Shown here piece by piece: positions 8,565 through 17,660 of a stretch of 64,000 nt of DNA. Each line of letters begins with the position of its first letter. Within the stretch, counting starts at the first letter, position 1. The notes beneath the pieces were generated by a model that worked only from the letters and a program-made list of their open reading frames with translations, was not told the DNA's origin and did no database searches. This DNA comes from UBA12481 sp964416825 (lineage in GTDB: Bacteria; Bacteroidota; Bacteroidia; Bacteroidales; UBA12481), in contig CAYQFT010000001.1 of the NCBI GenBank assembly GCA_964416825.1, positions 1 through 64,000 on the forward strand. Direction: 5' to 3'. Position numbers and translations under genes: made by a program.

Positions 8565-9017
8565 ATGTCTGGAAACATAACATTTACAATCATTAAGCCG
8601 GGGGCAGTTGCTCATGAGCATATCGGAGATATTCTCAAGATGATTTCTAAAGCCGGATTTTGGATTGCGGCTTTAAAATATGTAAAACTGAGTCCTAGTC
8701 AGGCTTCCTATTTCTATGATGTCCACATCGGAAAACCATTTTTTGAGGGTCTTGTGGAATTTATGACATCTGGGCCAATAGTGGTGGCAATCCTTGAGCG
8801 TGAGAATGCAGTAGAGGTTTACCGGGAGCTGATCGGAAATACTGATCCGTCAAAGGCAGAGCCTGGTACGATCAGGAAAATGTTTGCCGAATCCATTCAA
8901 CGCAATGCGGTTCATGGATCAGACTCTGACATAAATGCCAGAAAGGAAGCTGACTTTTTCTTTTCAAAAAGTGAACGTTTTGACCGGAATGGCAACTTTC
9001 TGGAACTGGTACCCTGA
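8565..9017 (+). CDS. ndk: Nucleoside diphosphate kinase
   Basis: A 150-residue protein matching the usual length of Ndk. It starts with TFTIIKPGAV (the Lys of the KPD/KPG stretch) and carries the active-site histidine in NAVHGSDS at His 117, preceded by DPSKAEPGTIRKMF. Ndk transfers the gamma-phosphate from ATP to other nucleoside diphosphates through a phosphohistidine intermediate. It is divergent from the nrnA-FKBP operon and convergent with the DUF721/recF pair (15 bases between stop codons). TACTTTTA in the region upstream (about 8537) is a one-mismatch -7 candidate. Confidence 0.96.
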   Translation: MSGNITFTIIKPGAVAHEHIGDILKMISKAGFWIAALKYVKLSPSQASYFYDVHIGKPFFEGLVEFMTSGPIVVAILERENAVEVYRELIGNTDPSKAEPGTIRKMFAESIQRNAVHGSDSDINARKEADFFFSKSERFDRNGNFLELVP

Positions 9018-9032
9018 TTAAGGCTGCCCAGA

Positions 9033-9329
9033 TTATCGAATGATGATCTCATCAATCATCTGATAACCTGCCCGTCGATTGATTTCCTGGGTCAATCCAT
9101 CACGGATCAGGCTTAATTCATTCTTCACCACTGAGGAACGAATTGTAACAAACATCTTTCTATCCCGGATGTAAACCGATTGCGTGGTACGCGCAACCAA
9201 TTTCCCGACGATGTCGTCCCATTGAGCAACAATTTCGCGTTCCTTAAGCCGCCCATGCAATCCAGAGTCCTTGAGATACTCATCTATTATATCACCCAGA
9301 CTTCGTGTGGATGTTCTTCGGATCACCAT
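9033..9329 (-). CDS. DUF721 (DciA-like) protein
   Basis: A 98-residue protein of the DUF721 family: LGDIIDEYLKDSGL, then VAQWDDIVG and a C-terminal basic stretch ending IDEIIIR. DUF721 includes DciA, a loader or partner of the replicative helicase in bacteria lacking DnaC/DnaI, and the RNA-binding-like fold fits a nucleic-acid role. Its start overlaps the recF stop by one base (TAATG), a coupling often seen in Bacteroidota. Linkage to recF supports a replication or repair role. Confidence 0.85.
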   Translation of the reverse strand: MVIRRTSTRSLGDIIDEYLKDSGLHGRLKEREIVAQWDDIVGKLVARTTQSVYIRDRKMFVTIRSSVVKNELSLIRDGLTQEINRRAGYQMIDEIIIR

Positions 9330-10438
9330 TATTCCTGTTGTTTAATTGCGCCAGGTGTAACTCTGAACAATTTGAAATCTACCGGTATAGACGAAAGAAT
9401 GCTGTTCAGATGCTGTTGGTCTTTGTCAGTAATAAAGATCTGTCCAAAATGATCTGCGGCCACGAGCCGGATGATCTGCGTAACCCGCTCAGCATCCAGT
9501 TTATCAAAAACGTCATCCAACAAAATTATCGGCCTCACACCGGCAACCCTCTTAAGGAAATCAAATTGGGCCATCTTCAAGGATACCAGGTAGGTTTTTT
9601 GCTGCCCCTGTGAACCTTGTGTTTTGATCGGGTATCCTGCAAGCTGGAGGATCAGATCATCACGGTGGATTCCGCAGGTCGTGTATTGAAGAGTTCTGTC
9701 ACGAATTCTGCTTTCACGCAAGAGGCTCAGTGTATCTCCGTCATCAAGCTGTGAAAGATACTTCAGGCCAACACTCTCATTACCACAGGAGATTGTGGAA
9801 TAATAATTCTGGAAAATCGGCATCAGGTTTGTAACAAACTCTTTTCGGCGACCATAAATGCGGTTGCCGATATCGGCCATTTTTTCATCCCACATCACTA
9901 AAAGGTCATCGTCAAAATGCTGATTACGGCTAAACTCTTTCAGTATCCGATTTCGCTGCGCCAGGGCTTTATTATATTGTATAAGATCCTCGAGATATTG
10001 CCTGTCATATTGCGAGATTACGCTGTTCATGTATCGCCGGCGCTCCTCGCTGCCATCCATGATAAGGCTTCCGTCAGCTGGAGAAACCATTACCAGGGGA
10101 ATCAGTCCGATATGATCAGCCAGCCTTGGATATTCTTTGTCATTTCTGCGAATCTTTTTCTTCTGATCGGGTTTAAAAGCACACTGAATTCTCTCTGTTC
10201 TATCCTCGAAAACAAATTCACCGTCGATTAGGAAAAAATCCTCGGAATGCTTGATAATATCACCATCAGAAGAATTGAAATAGGACTTGCAGAAAGACAG
10301 ATAATATATTGAATCGAATAAATTGGTCTTTCCAACCCCATTGTTGCCGACAAAGCAGTTCAACTTAGGAGAAAACTCAACGGTAAGATCCCCGTAGGTT
10401 TTAAAGTGGGTCAGGCTAAGTTTTCGAAGATACATCAA
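9329..10438 (-). CDS. recF: DNA replication/repair protein RecF
   Basis: A 369-residue SMC-like ATPase. The Walker A motif GNNGVGKTN is at residues 31-39 after an LSLTHFKTY N-terminus. A signature-like QGQQKT and Walker B with LLDDVFDKLD lie in the C-terminal third. RecF helps load RecA at ssDNA gaps together with RecOR. There are two consecutive start codons; the first is annotated. It is coupled to the DUF721 gene downstream and divergent from the TPR-protein gene upstream, with a 126-base intergenic region between. No minus-strand -7 element was clear there. Confidence 0.96.
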   Translation of the reverse strand: MMYLRKLSLTHFKTYGDLTVEFSPKLNCFVGNNGVGKTNLFDSIYYLSFCKSYFNSSDGDIIKHSEDFFLIDGEFVFEDRTERIQCAFKPDQKKKIRRNDKEYPRLADHIGLIPLVMVSPADGSLIMDGSEERRRYMNSVISQYDRQYLEDLIQYNKALAQRNRILKEFSRNQHFDDDLLVMWDEKMADIGNRIYGRRKEFVTNLMPIFQNYYSTISCGNESVGLKYLSQLDDGDTLSLLRESRIRDRTLQYTTCGIHRDDLILQLAGYPIKTQGSQGQQKTYLVSLKMAQFDFLKRVAGVRPIILLDDVFDKLDAERVTQIIRLVAADHFGQIFITDKDQQHLNSILSSIPVDFKLFRVTPGAIKQQE

Positions 10439-10533
10439 GTTACTATTTGGTCCTAAAAATAGTAATACAGAAGGTGACTAAATGCCCTTTTCATATTTTT
10501 ACCAGGACTATTTCAAATCAGGGATAATTGTTC

Positions 10534-10541
10534 TAAATTTG
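10534..10541 (+). promoter_or_regulatory. Bacteroidota -7 element (TAAATTTG) before TPR-protein gene
   Basis: TAAATTTG matches TAnnTTTG and lies 23 bases upstream of the ATG at 10565, implying a leader of about 17 bases. The rest of the 126-base intergenic region to recF shows nothing else recognisable. Confidence 0.55.
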
Positions 10542-10564
10542 CATGTTTTTTATAAGAAAATCAT

Positions 10565-11257
10565 ATGGCGAGCAAAGCAAAAGGCAAACAGGAAGATAAT
10601 CTGGAAGTAGTTGAGCATGCACTGAGCAGCACCGAACACTTTATTGAGAAGAATCAGAAGAATATTACCATCGTCTTGATTGTGATTGTAGCAGTGGTCG
10701 GTATATCTCTTGGATATAAAAGATTCATTGTCAGCCCGAAAGAGAAAGATGCCAAGAATGAGATTTTTGCTGCCGAGCAATACTTTGAAAAAGATTCTTT
10801 CAATCTGGCGTTGAACGGAGATGGAAATAACCTCGGGTTTCTCGATGTTATTGATAAATACAAGTCGACCAAACCGGGAAAACTTGCCAGGTATTATGCA
10901 GGCATCTCCTATTTGAAATTAGGAAAGTTCCAGGAAGCAATCGATGAACTCAAAAAGTTTACCTTGAAGGACAAGCTGGTGAAGCCCATGGCAATCGGAG
11001 CTATTGGTGATGCTTACGTTGAGCTTGGAAATGCTAAAGAAGGGATAAACTATTATACGAAGGCTGCAAGGGAAAATGCAAATTCCTTTACGAGTCCGAT
11101 ATTCCTTATGAAAGCTGCTGAGCTATTAGAAGAGGGTAAAGAATTCAAAAAAGCGGTCATTCTCTACGAAGAAATTCAAAAAGAATACCCTGAGTCAGCT
11201 GAAGGTCGAAAAATTGAGAAATACATTGCCAGAGCTCAGGCCGGTTTGACAAACTAA
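10565..11257 (+). CDS. Single-pass membrane TPR protein
   Basis: A 230-residue protein with a charged cytoplasmic N-terminus, one membrane segment at residues about 38-55 (TIVLIVIVAVVGISLGY), then TPR-like helical pairs. These include ARYYAGISYLKLGKFQEAIDELK, AIGDAYVELGNAKEGINYYTKA and KAAELLEEGKEFKKAVILYEE. Layout and size resemble YfgM-type proteins that assist the Sec translocon or periplasmic chaperones, but that assignment is inference. It is followed by a strong rho-independent terminator. Confidence 0.8.
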   Translation: MASKAKGKQEDNLEVVEHALSSTEHFIEKNQKNITIVLIVIVAVVGISLGYKRFIVSPKEKDAKNEIFAAEQYFEKDSFNLALNGDGNNLGFLDVIDKYKSTKPGKLARYYAGISYLKLGKFQEAIDELKKFTLKDKLVKPMAIGAIGDAYVELGNAKEGINYYTKAARENANSFTSPIFLMKAAELLEEGKEFKKAVILYEEIQKEYPESAEGRKIEKYIARAQAGLTN

Positions 11258-11275
11258 TTTATTATCATACTAACA

Positions 11276-11300
11276 GCCGGGTTCGCCCGGCTTTTTTTTT
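11276..11300 (+). terminator. Rho-independent terminator between TPR-protein gene and ribH
   Basis: Six-base GC-only stem GCCGGG/CCCGGC with a TTCG tetraloop, followed by nine T. The T-run ends five bases before the ribH ATG, so the hairpin covers the region where a ribH ribosome-binding site would lie. Confidence 0.9.
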
Positions 11301-11305
11301 CATTT

Positions 11306-11800
11306 ATGGCTACCCATTTAAAAAACCTGTCGGTTTATGAACCTGATAGTATTCATAGTGGAATGAATGTCTCGATTGGCATCGTCGTTTCTGATTGGAA
11401 CCAGGAGGTAACCTTTGCCCTGTCGGATGCAGCAGAGGCAGCGCTATTGCAACATGGAGTTCAACCCGCCAACATTTTTATTCATCATGTACCTGGTAGT
11501 TTTGAGCTGCCGATGGGGGCCCAGTTCCTGATCGATGCCCTGCATCCTGATGCAGTTATTCTTTTAGGCTGCGTCATCCAGGGAGAAACGCGCCATTTTG
11601 ATTTCATATGCCAGGCAGTTGCGCAAGGATGCATGGAACTTGGACTGAAGTCAAATATCCCTGCAATATTCGGAGTCTTGACAACCAATACGCTTCAACA
11701 GGCGCTCGATCGTGCTGGAGGAATTCATGGAAACAAAGGCGTGGAAGCTGCGGTAACGGCTCTTCAAATGATCGCGCTCAAAACCAGCCTTTCTAAATAA
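11306..11800 (+). CDS. ribH: 6,7-dimethyl-8-ribityllumazine synthase
   Basis: A 164-residue protein matching lumazine synthase: GIVVSDWN, the substrate-binding PGSFELP, the catalytic GETRHFDF (His general acid/base) and GVLTTNT. It condenses 5-amino-6-ribitylaminouracil with dihydroxybutanone phosphate in riboflavin synthesis and usually assembles as an icosahedral or pentameric shell. The start MATHLKNLS is typical for Bacteroidota. No other riboflavin gene is nearby. The start codon sits only five bases after a strong terminator hairpin, so expression must come from read-through or from a promoter inside that hairpin region. It is convergent with yidC, 16 bases away. Confidence 0.96.
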   Translation: MATHLKNLSVYEPDSIHSGMNVSIGIVVSDWNQEVTFALSDAAEAALLQHGVQPANIFIHHVPGSFELPMGAQFLIDALHPDAVILLGCVIQGETRHFDFICQAVAQGCMELGLKSNIPAIFGVLTTNTLQQALDRAGGIHGNKGVEAAVTALQMIALKTSLSK

Positions 11801-11816
11801 CTCTTCAAAGACTGGT

Positions 11817-13676
11817 TTATCTTCTGGTCTGAACTCCCCTCTCCTTTGCCATTTGCTCCAGTCGTTCCTGGAACTTAGATTTCTTAACCGGCTTTTTTTG
11901 ATTCTCCTTAAGCTTGGCCAGAATCTTATCCTCATTTATGGTGCGGCGTATAATGATCTGCTGCAGGTAAGAGATTACGTTTGAGAAGAAATAGTAGAGA
12001 CTTAAGCCCGAAGCATAACTATTAAACCAAACCAGCATCATGACCGGCATCAGGTACATCATCAGTTTCATTCCCGGGATCGGCTGCGTGGTGCTGGTCT
12101 GGTCCATGCTCATTTTTGTTGTAACCAGCATGGATAAAGCCATCAGGAGGGTAAACAGGCTGATATGGCTGCCATATGCAGGAATTGTAAACGGAAGGTT
12201 AAGTATTGAATCATAGGATGAGAGATCCGTTGCCCACAGGAATGATTCTTGCCTAAGTTCAATCGAGGATGGAAAAAACCGGAATAGAGCTAACCAGATC
12301 GGCATCTGCAAAAGGGCCGGAAGGCATCCTCCCAAAGGATTTACCCCTGCCTTCTTATACAGCGCCATGGTGGCCTGCTGTTTTTCCATCGCCTTATCCG
12401 GTGAACTGAACTTCTTGGTCAGTTCATCAATCTGTGGCTTCAAAACCTTCATCTTAGCCGCTGAAACCGATGATTTATAACTCAATGGGAAAACAAGCAA
12501 CTTGAAAAACACGGTTAACAGGATAATGATGATCCCATAGTTCGCTATTCCGCCTTCTAAATAATGGAATATATTAATAACAAACCACTTGTTGATCCAT
12601 GCTATAAAATTCCAACCCAGGTCGACCAGATTGCCCAGCTCATGCCCTTCAGCTTTTAAGGTTTTGTAATGGTTTGGTATAAAAAAGAACGTGAAAGGAA
12701 TCTCCTGAACCGTCTTGCTGTCAAAGGGAATAGCAATTTCAGCTGTACAGGTTTTTAGCTTCCGGGAGGGTTCCGTTTTGTCCGTCGTGCTAATCCGGGC
12801 ACTGCTCATCGGGGTTCCGGACATCAATACAGTCGAGAAGAATTGTTGCTTGAATGCTATCCATTCGATCTTAGTAGTCAGATCCTCGCTACCGGCTTTA
12901 CGGGGTTGTATCTTGCCAACCTCATCTTCAAAGAACTTATAGTAGATGGATGAATAGTCTTTCTCAAATTTCCACCCTTTCTCTTGCTGGCGCAGGTCGG
13001 ATGACCAGTCAAGATATATCATATTGGTGCTGGCCCCAATAAGTTGCTCCATTCCATGCATTTTGATGGAAAAGCTAACTTTGTAGGAATCAGGCTCTAC
13101 GGAATAAACATAATCCATGTAGCTATCCGGTCCGGCATTCATTCGAAGAACGACGGTTTTAGCCTGTTCCTCAGCGGAAATAGTTCTCTCATCACCTTGC
13201 GGTATGAAATAAAGGTCCTGGGTAGCAATCTGGCGATTCTGGGAGAAGAAATTCAGATTAAAGCGGGATGAATCACCGTCAAAAAGCAAAACGGGCTCCC
13301 CGCGGCTTGTTTTATACTCCTTTAGTTCCACCGAATATGGACGGCCGCCCTTTGATGAAAGCTTAATCCTGAGTTTCTTATTTTCCAGGTAGATAAACTC
13401 CTCCTGACCCACTGCGGCTTCAGCAAAACTGCCCAATTCATTAACCCGCTGCTGCTGCAGAGCTTCGGGAGAAGGAACTCCGGCATCTTGCTTAACCGTA
13501 TCGAAAGAGGCTTTGAGGCGCTGGGCTTCAATACTATTCTGTATTTCAACTTTTGCTAATGAATCTCGCTGACGGTTTGCACGCTCGATTTCCTCCTTCG
13601 ACGGCCTTGTAAAAATGCTGTACACGATGAGCAGCAGACCCATTAACAATAAGCCAATCAGTGACTTTTTATCCAT
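11817..13676 (-). CDS. yidC: Membrane protein insertase YidC
   Basis: A 619-residue YidC/Oxa1-family protein. An N-terminal membrane segment (SLIGLLLMGLLLIVYSIF) is followed by a large periplasmic beta-rich domain (about residues 30-350) characteristic of Gram-negative YidC. Five C-terminal transmembrane segments follow, including GIIIILLTVFFKLLVFPLSY, and the GGCLPALLQMPIWLALF motif. It inserts and folds inner-membrane proteins with or without SecYEG. The C-terminus is basic (KKPVKKSKF), fitting ribosome contact. It lies 51 bases downstream of pyrG in an operon with pyrG, a TonB-dependent receptor and a DUF349 gene. Confidence 0.96.
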   Translation of the reverse strand: MDKKSLIGLLLMGLLLIVYSIFTRPSKEEIERANRQRDSLAKVEIQNSIEAQRLKASFDTVKQDAGVPSPEALQQQRVNELGSFAEAAVGQEEFIYLENKKLRIKLSSKGGRPYSVELKEYKTSRGEPVLLFDGDSSRFNLNFFSQNRQIATQDLYFIPQGDERTISAEEQAKTVVLRMNAGPDSYMDYVYSVEPDSYKVSFSIKMHGMEQLIGASTNMIYLDWSSDLRQQEKGWKFEKDYSSIYYKFFEDEVGKIQPRKAGSEDLTTKIEWIAFKQQFFSTVLMSGTPMSSARISTTDKTEPSRKLKTCTAEIAIPFDSKTVQEIPFTFFFIPNHYKTLKAEGHELGNLVDLGWNFIAWINKWFVINIFHYLEGGIANYGIIIILLTVFFKLLVFPLSYKSSVSAAKMKVLKPQIDELTKKFSSPDKAMEKQQATMALYKKAGVNPLGGCLPALLQMPIWLALFRFFPSSIELRQESFLWATDLSSYDSILNLPFTIPAYGSHISLFTLLMALSMLVTTKMSMDQTSTTQPIPGMKLMMYLMPVMMLVWFNSYASGLSLYYFFSNVISYLQQIIIRRTINEDKILAKLKENQKKPVKKSKFQERLEQMAKERGVQTRR

Positions 13677-13727
13677 TTCCAGAATTTCTAATGATTACCC
13701 TAAAATTGAGCGGGCTAAAATACAGAA

Positions 13728-15332
13728 TTATTCCAAGGCAGCCTTAACGAAGTTGACAAAAAGAGGATGAGGCTGTATGACAGTGCTTTTGTATTCGGGA
13801 TGGAATTGCACTCCGACAAACCATTTATGGGAGGGGATTTCCATGATCTCGACAAGATTCGTATCGGGGTTAATTCCAGATGGTACCATCCCTGCTGTTT
13901 TGAAAATATCCAGGTAGGCATTGTTAAATTCAAAACGGTGCCGGTGTCTTTCACTGACCGATTCCTTCTTGTATATTCTGGAAGCCCGGGATCCTTTGGT
14001 GATTTTGCAGGTATATGCTCCGAGCCTCATGGTGCCGCCCTTGTCGATAATGTCTTTCTGATCCTCCATAAGGTCTATTACCGGATCCGGCGTTTTGCTG
14101 TCCATCTCCGTAGAATGCGCCTTAGAAAGATCAAGGACATTTCTTGCAAACTCAATTACAGCGCATTGCATTCCCAAACAAATTCCAAAGAAAGGGATGT
14201 TATTTTCCCTTGCAAATCGCACTGCATTGATCTTTCCTTCAATTCCACGATGTCCGAATCCGGGAGCGACAAGTATTCCTTTCAGGTCACCAAGCTTTTG
14301 ACTGATGTCACCCTCTTCAAGTGATTCTGAATGAATCCATTGAAGATCAACCTTACAGTTGTTCAGTGCTCCCGCGTGAATGAACGATTCCGATATGGAT
14401 TTGTAGGCATCATGAAGTTCAACATACTTGCCGATCAGTCCGATTTTCACGGTTTGAGCCGGATTCTTAACAGATTTTACAAAGTCCCGCCAGGGTTCGA
14501 TGTCTATCTTGTCGAGAATAGGCAATTTAAATTTCTCCAGGATAATTTGATCGAGGCCCTCCTTTAACATAAGCAGGGGAACCTCGTAAATGGTGCTCAC
14601 ATCGCGGCTTTCAATAACCGCCTTTTCGTCAACATTACAGAAAAGAGCAACCTTTTTTTTGATATCCCGGTTCAGTGGCCTTTCAGTTCTCAGGACCAAA
14701 ACGTCCGCCTGAACTCCTTCCTCCTGCAGCATCTTAACTGAGTGCTGGGTGGGTTTGGTTTTCAGCTCACCTGAGGCGCTAAGATAGGGAACGAGAGTCA
14801 GGTGAACCACTAAAACCCGATCTCCCATTTCCCATTTGAGCTGCCTGACCGCTTCAATGTAGGGTAAAGACTCGATATCACCCACGGTCCCCCCGATTTC
14901 AGTAATGACAATGTCAAATTTAGCCTTGGATCCGAGAATCTTGATACGCCTTTTAATCTCATCCGTAATATGAGGGATGATCTGAACGGTTTTACCCAGG
15001 TAATCCCCCTTGCGCTCCTTGTTGATCACCGACTGGTATACCCTGCCGGTTGTTACGTTGTTCGATTGGGAAGTTGGAACATTAAGAAACCTCTCGTAGT
15101 GCCCGAGGTCCAGGTCCGTTTCTGCCCCATCATCGGTTACATAGCACTCACCATGTTCATAAGGATTCAATGTACCCGGGTCAATATTTATATAAGGATC
15201 CAGTTTCTGAATAGTTACCGAGAGGCCGCGGGCTTGCAGTAGTTTTGCAAGAGAACTGGAAATGATTCCCTTACCCAGTGATGATGTTACACCCCCTGTT
15301 ACAAAAATGTACTTAGTTTGCTTCGTAGCCAT
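13728..15332 (-). CDS. pyrG: CTP synthase
   Basis: A 534-residue protein. Residues 1 to about 270 are the amidoligase domain: KYIFVTGGVTSSLGKGI with P-loop, and KLDPYINIDPGTLNPYEHGE. The rest is a class I glutamine amidotransferase with the nucleophile Cys in GICLGMQ and catalytic His-Pro-Glu in QFHPEY. It makes CTP from UTP, glutamine and ATP. The TonB-dependent receptor stop is only five bases upstream of the start, so the two are cotranscribed. Confidence 0.97.
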   Translation of the reverse strand: MATKQTKYIFVTGGVTSSLGKGIISSSLAKLLQARGLSVTIQKLDPYINIDPGTLNPYEHGECYVTDDGAETDLDLGHYERFLNVPTSQSNNVTTGRVYQSVINKERKGDYLGKTVQIIPHITDEIKRRIKILGSKAKFDIVITEIGGTVGDIESLPYIEAVRQLKWEMGDRVLVVHLTLVPYLSASGELKTKPTQHSVKMLQEEGVQADVLVLRTERPLNRDIKKKVALFCNVDEKAVIESRDVSTIYEVPLLMLKEGLDQIILEKFKLPILDKIDIEPWRDFVKSVKNPAQTVKIGLIGKYVELHDAYKSISESFIHAGALNNCKVDLQWIHSESLEEGDISQKLGDLKGILVAPGFGHRGIEGKINAVRFARENNIPFFGICLGMQCAVIEFARNVLDLSKAHSTEMDSKTPDPVIDLMEDQKDIIDKGGTMRLGAYTCKITKGSRASRIYKKESVSERHRHRFEFNNAYLDIFKTAGMVPSGINPDTNLVEIMEIPSHKWFVGVQFHPEYKSTVIQPHPLFVNFVKAALE

Positions 15333-15337
15333 TATGA

Positions 15338-17647
15338 TTAAAATGTCCAGTTCAAACCCAGGGAAGGCATAAAGGGCAGCTGATCCACCCGTTCATACCG
15401 GATCCTGTCAAAGTAGAAAATATTATTTCGGTCGTACACGTTGGTTATACTCAGTGTGATTTCCAGCTCTGTATCACCGCCTGTGGGAATCATCTTCTTC
15501 AGGTTCACATCCAACCGATGATAGTAAGGTAGTCTGCCTTGATTAAGAGGGCCGTAAACGATTCCCAATTCACCGTTGACGCGGGTGTAATCGGTATTGA
15601 TTCCATCGTGGAACGGTATCTTCTCATAGAATCCCTGAGTCTGAGTAAATGGAAACCCGGAACCCAGGTTCCAGCGGGTACTGAATTCCCACGTAAGGTC
15701 CTTTCCAAAGGTATAGGACCCGACAAGGTTCACATTGTGCCGTCGATCGAAGTGAGGCGGATACTTTATGACGCCGTCATATCGGGTAACCCAGCCCAGT
15801 GAATAAGTAGCCCAGAGATAAACCCGCTTGTAATCATACTTTAGCAAAAAGTCAATGCCGTATGCTTTCCCGGTTTCAATGATGAAGTCTTTCCTTAGGT
15901 ATTCGGGCTTGTCCTGATTTTCACCTGTATCGTCATACAATTTATTCCTGTTGATATTGGTTAGTTGAGTATTGTCTTTAATATAGGTCTCAACATTAAG
16001 GTTCAGACGGTTGGTAAGATCAAACTCGAAGCCCAGGATTGCATGGTTGGACTTTTGCAGTTTGGTGTTGATCAATTTACCGTCAAACTCCTTTTGCAGG
16101 TTCTCCGGACCTGAGAGAAATCCGTAAAACAGGTTGACAACATCACGGTCAGAGTTGGCTGCAATCAGGTTTTGAGAATACATACCAGCTGCTATTTTAA
16201 TCCTGAAGTTGTCGCTCAGATTGTACTTGAAACCGAGACGGGGCTCGGGCGAAGCCTCGCTAAGGGATGCATAGTAATGCAAACGAAAGCTCGGCTCAAT
16301 CAGAAACTTGCCCAGAGACATTTTATATTTTACAAAACCAGCGAGTTCTGTTGTGAACTGCTGTTGGGTGATCTTCCTTCCAACCGAATTAAAATAGTTG
16401 AAGTTGGTATTGAAACCCAGGGTTTCTATACCATATTCGAGCTGGTCCTTACCAAAAAAATACACAAATTCTAACCCTACGTTGAAACCGTCAATCGAAC
16501 TCTCCCTTGGCTGTTGTTCAGCTTCATTCATCTGAATCAGGTACCTTGAATAGGCGACATTAGCCTTAATCAAGGCAGGATAATCACCCGGTATTAAAAC
16601 CACATTTGAACCAACGCCAAAGGTATTCCACCCGATATCGGTAATGTTACGATAGGTAACGTGGTCCATAAAATTGAAGCCGAAAAAGTTAATCTTGCTT
16701 CCGTTCTTTGCGTTGATGGATACCTTACCGTAAAGGTCGGTAAAATTGAAAGGCAACCCAGCCGTATCGATATATGAATAGAAGACTTTTGAAGACTGTT
16801 CAAGGAATGAGTGTTTTGCTGTCAGAACAAATGAAACGGAACCATCGTCTTCGGATTTAGCCTTTTTAATCGGGCCTTCAAGAAGGGCCTTTGCCATAAA
16901 TGTACTGGCTGAAAACTTACCAGAAAGCCGGTTCTTGTTTCCATCCCTCGTTGTAATGTCCATAATGGAGGAAATTCTCCCGCCATAGTTTGCGCCAAAA
17001 CCGCCGGTGTACACATCGGCCATCTTGATAATGTCGGTATCAAATACTGAAAACAATCCAATGGAATGAAAGGGATTATAAACAATCATTCCGTCAAGAA
17101 GAACCTTATTCTGAATCGGTGCACCGCCCCTGATGTAGAGCTGTCCGCCCTGGTCACCGGTAAAGACAACCCCGGGCAATACCTGCAGGTATTGGGCGAG
17201 ATCCGGCTCACTTCCAATGGTAGGAATTCTTTCCATTTGCTTTGGGGTCACTTTAACCACGGAAGTCTGAACCTGGGTCTTACTTTGCTGCCGTTCACCG
17301 GATACCACAACTTCTCCGATCTCTTCAACCTGTTCTTCGATGTAGAGTTTGTCATTGATGATCCTATCAGCCTCAATCACGACATCGGTAATGAGTTTTT
17401 TATAACTGACCGCGCGTGCAATGAGTTGGTATTTGCCTGGGGGAATCTTGTTTATACTATAAAAACCGTTTATGTCCGATGCAGACCCTAACGTAGTGCC
17501 TTCGAGGTAAACGTTGCAGCCGATGACGGGTTCACCGGTTTTCTTATCATAAACAAATCCGCGAATAGTTCCGGTTTGAGCAAATCCGGAAAGGCCTGAG
17601 AACAATCCCCATACTGCGAAAAAAAGGAGAAATCTTAAAGCTTTCAT
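15338..17647 (-). CDS. TonB-dependent outer-membrane receptor
   Basis: About 769 residues from the ATG at 17647, which gives MKALRFLLFFAVWGLF, a normal signal peptide. An in-frame ATG 42 bases further upstream would add 14 residues before the signal and overlap the DUF349 gene. Residues about 25-105 are a carboxypeptidase-regulatory-like domain (GTIRGFVYDKKTGEPVIGCNVYLEGT). A plug domain follows (QVLPGVVFTGDQGGQLYIRGG), then a beta-barrel ending in an aromatic residue (LGLNWTF). No SusD partner is nearby, so this is not a typical SusCD glycan pair; the ligand is unknown. Its place between DUF349 and pyrG genes suggests steady housekeeping expression. Confidence 0.92.
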   Translation of the reverse strand: MKALRFLLFFAVWGLFSGLSGFAQTGTIRGFVYDKKTGEPVIGCNVYLEGTTLGSASDINGFYSINKIPPGKYQLIARAVSYKKLITDVVIEADRIINDKLYIEEQVEEIGEVVVSGERQQSKTQVQTSVVKVTPKQMERIPTIGSEPDLAQYLQVLPGVVFTGDQGGQLYIRGGAPIQNKVLLDGMIVYNPFHSIGLFSVFDTDIIKMADVYTGGFGANYGGRISSIMDITTRDGNKNRLSGKFSASTFMAKALLEGPIKKAKSEDDGSVSFVLTAKHSFLEQSSKVFYSYIDTAGLPFNFTDLYGKVSINAKNGSKINFFGFNFMDHVTYRNITDIGWNTFGVGSNVVLIPGDYPALIKANVAYSRYLIQMNEAEQQPRESSIDGFNVGLEFVYFFGKDQLEYGIETLGFNTNFNYFNSVGRKITQQQFTTELAGFVKYKMSLGKFLIEPSFRLHYYASLSEASPEPRLGFKYNLSDNFRIKIAAGMYSQNLIAANSDRDVVNLFYGFLSGPENLQKEFDGKLINTKLQKSNHAILGFEFDLTNRLNLNVETYIKDNTQLTNINRNKLYDDTGENQDKPEYLRKDFIIETGKAYGIDFLLKYDYKRVYLWATYSLGWVTRYDGVIKYPPHFDRRHNVNLVGSYTFGKDLTWEFSTRWNLGSGFPFTQTQGFYEKIPFHDGINTDYTRVNGELGIVYGPLNQGRLPYYHRLDVNLKKMIPTGGDTELEITLSITNVYDRNNIFYFDRIRYERVDQLPFMPSLGLNWTF

Positions 17648-17660
17648 AGTTAAATAGAGG

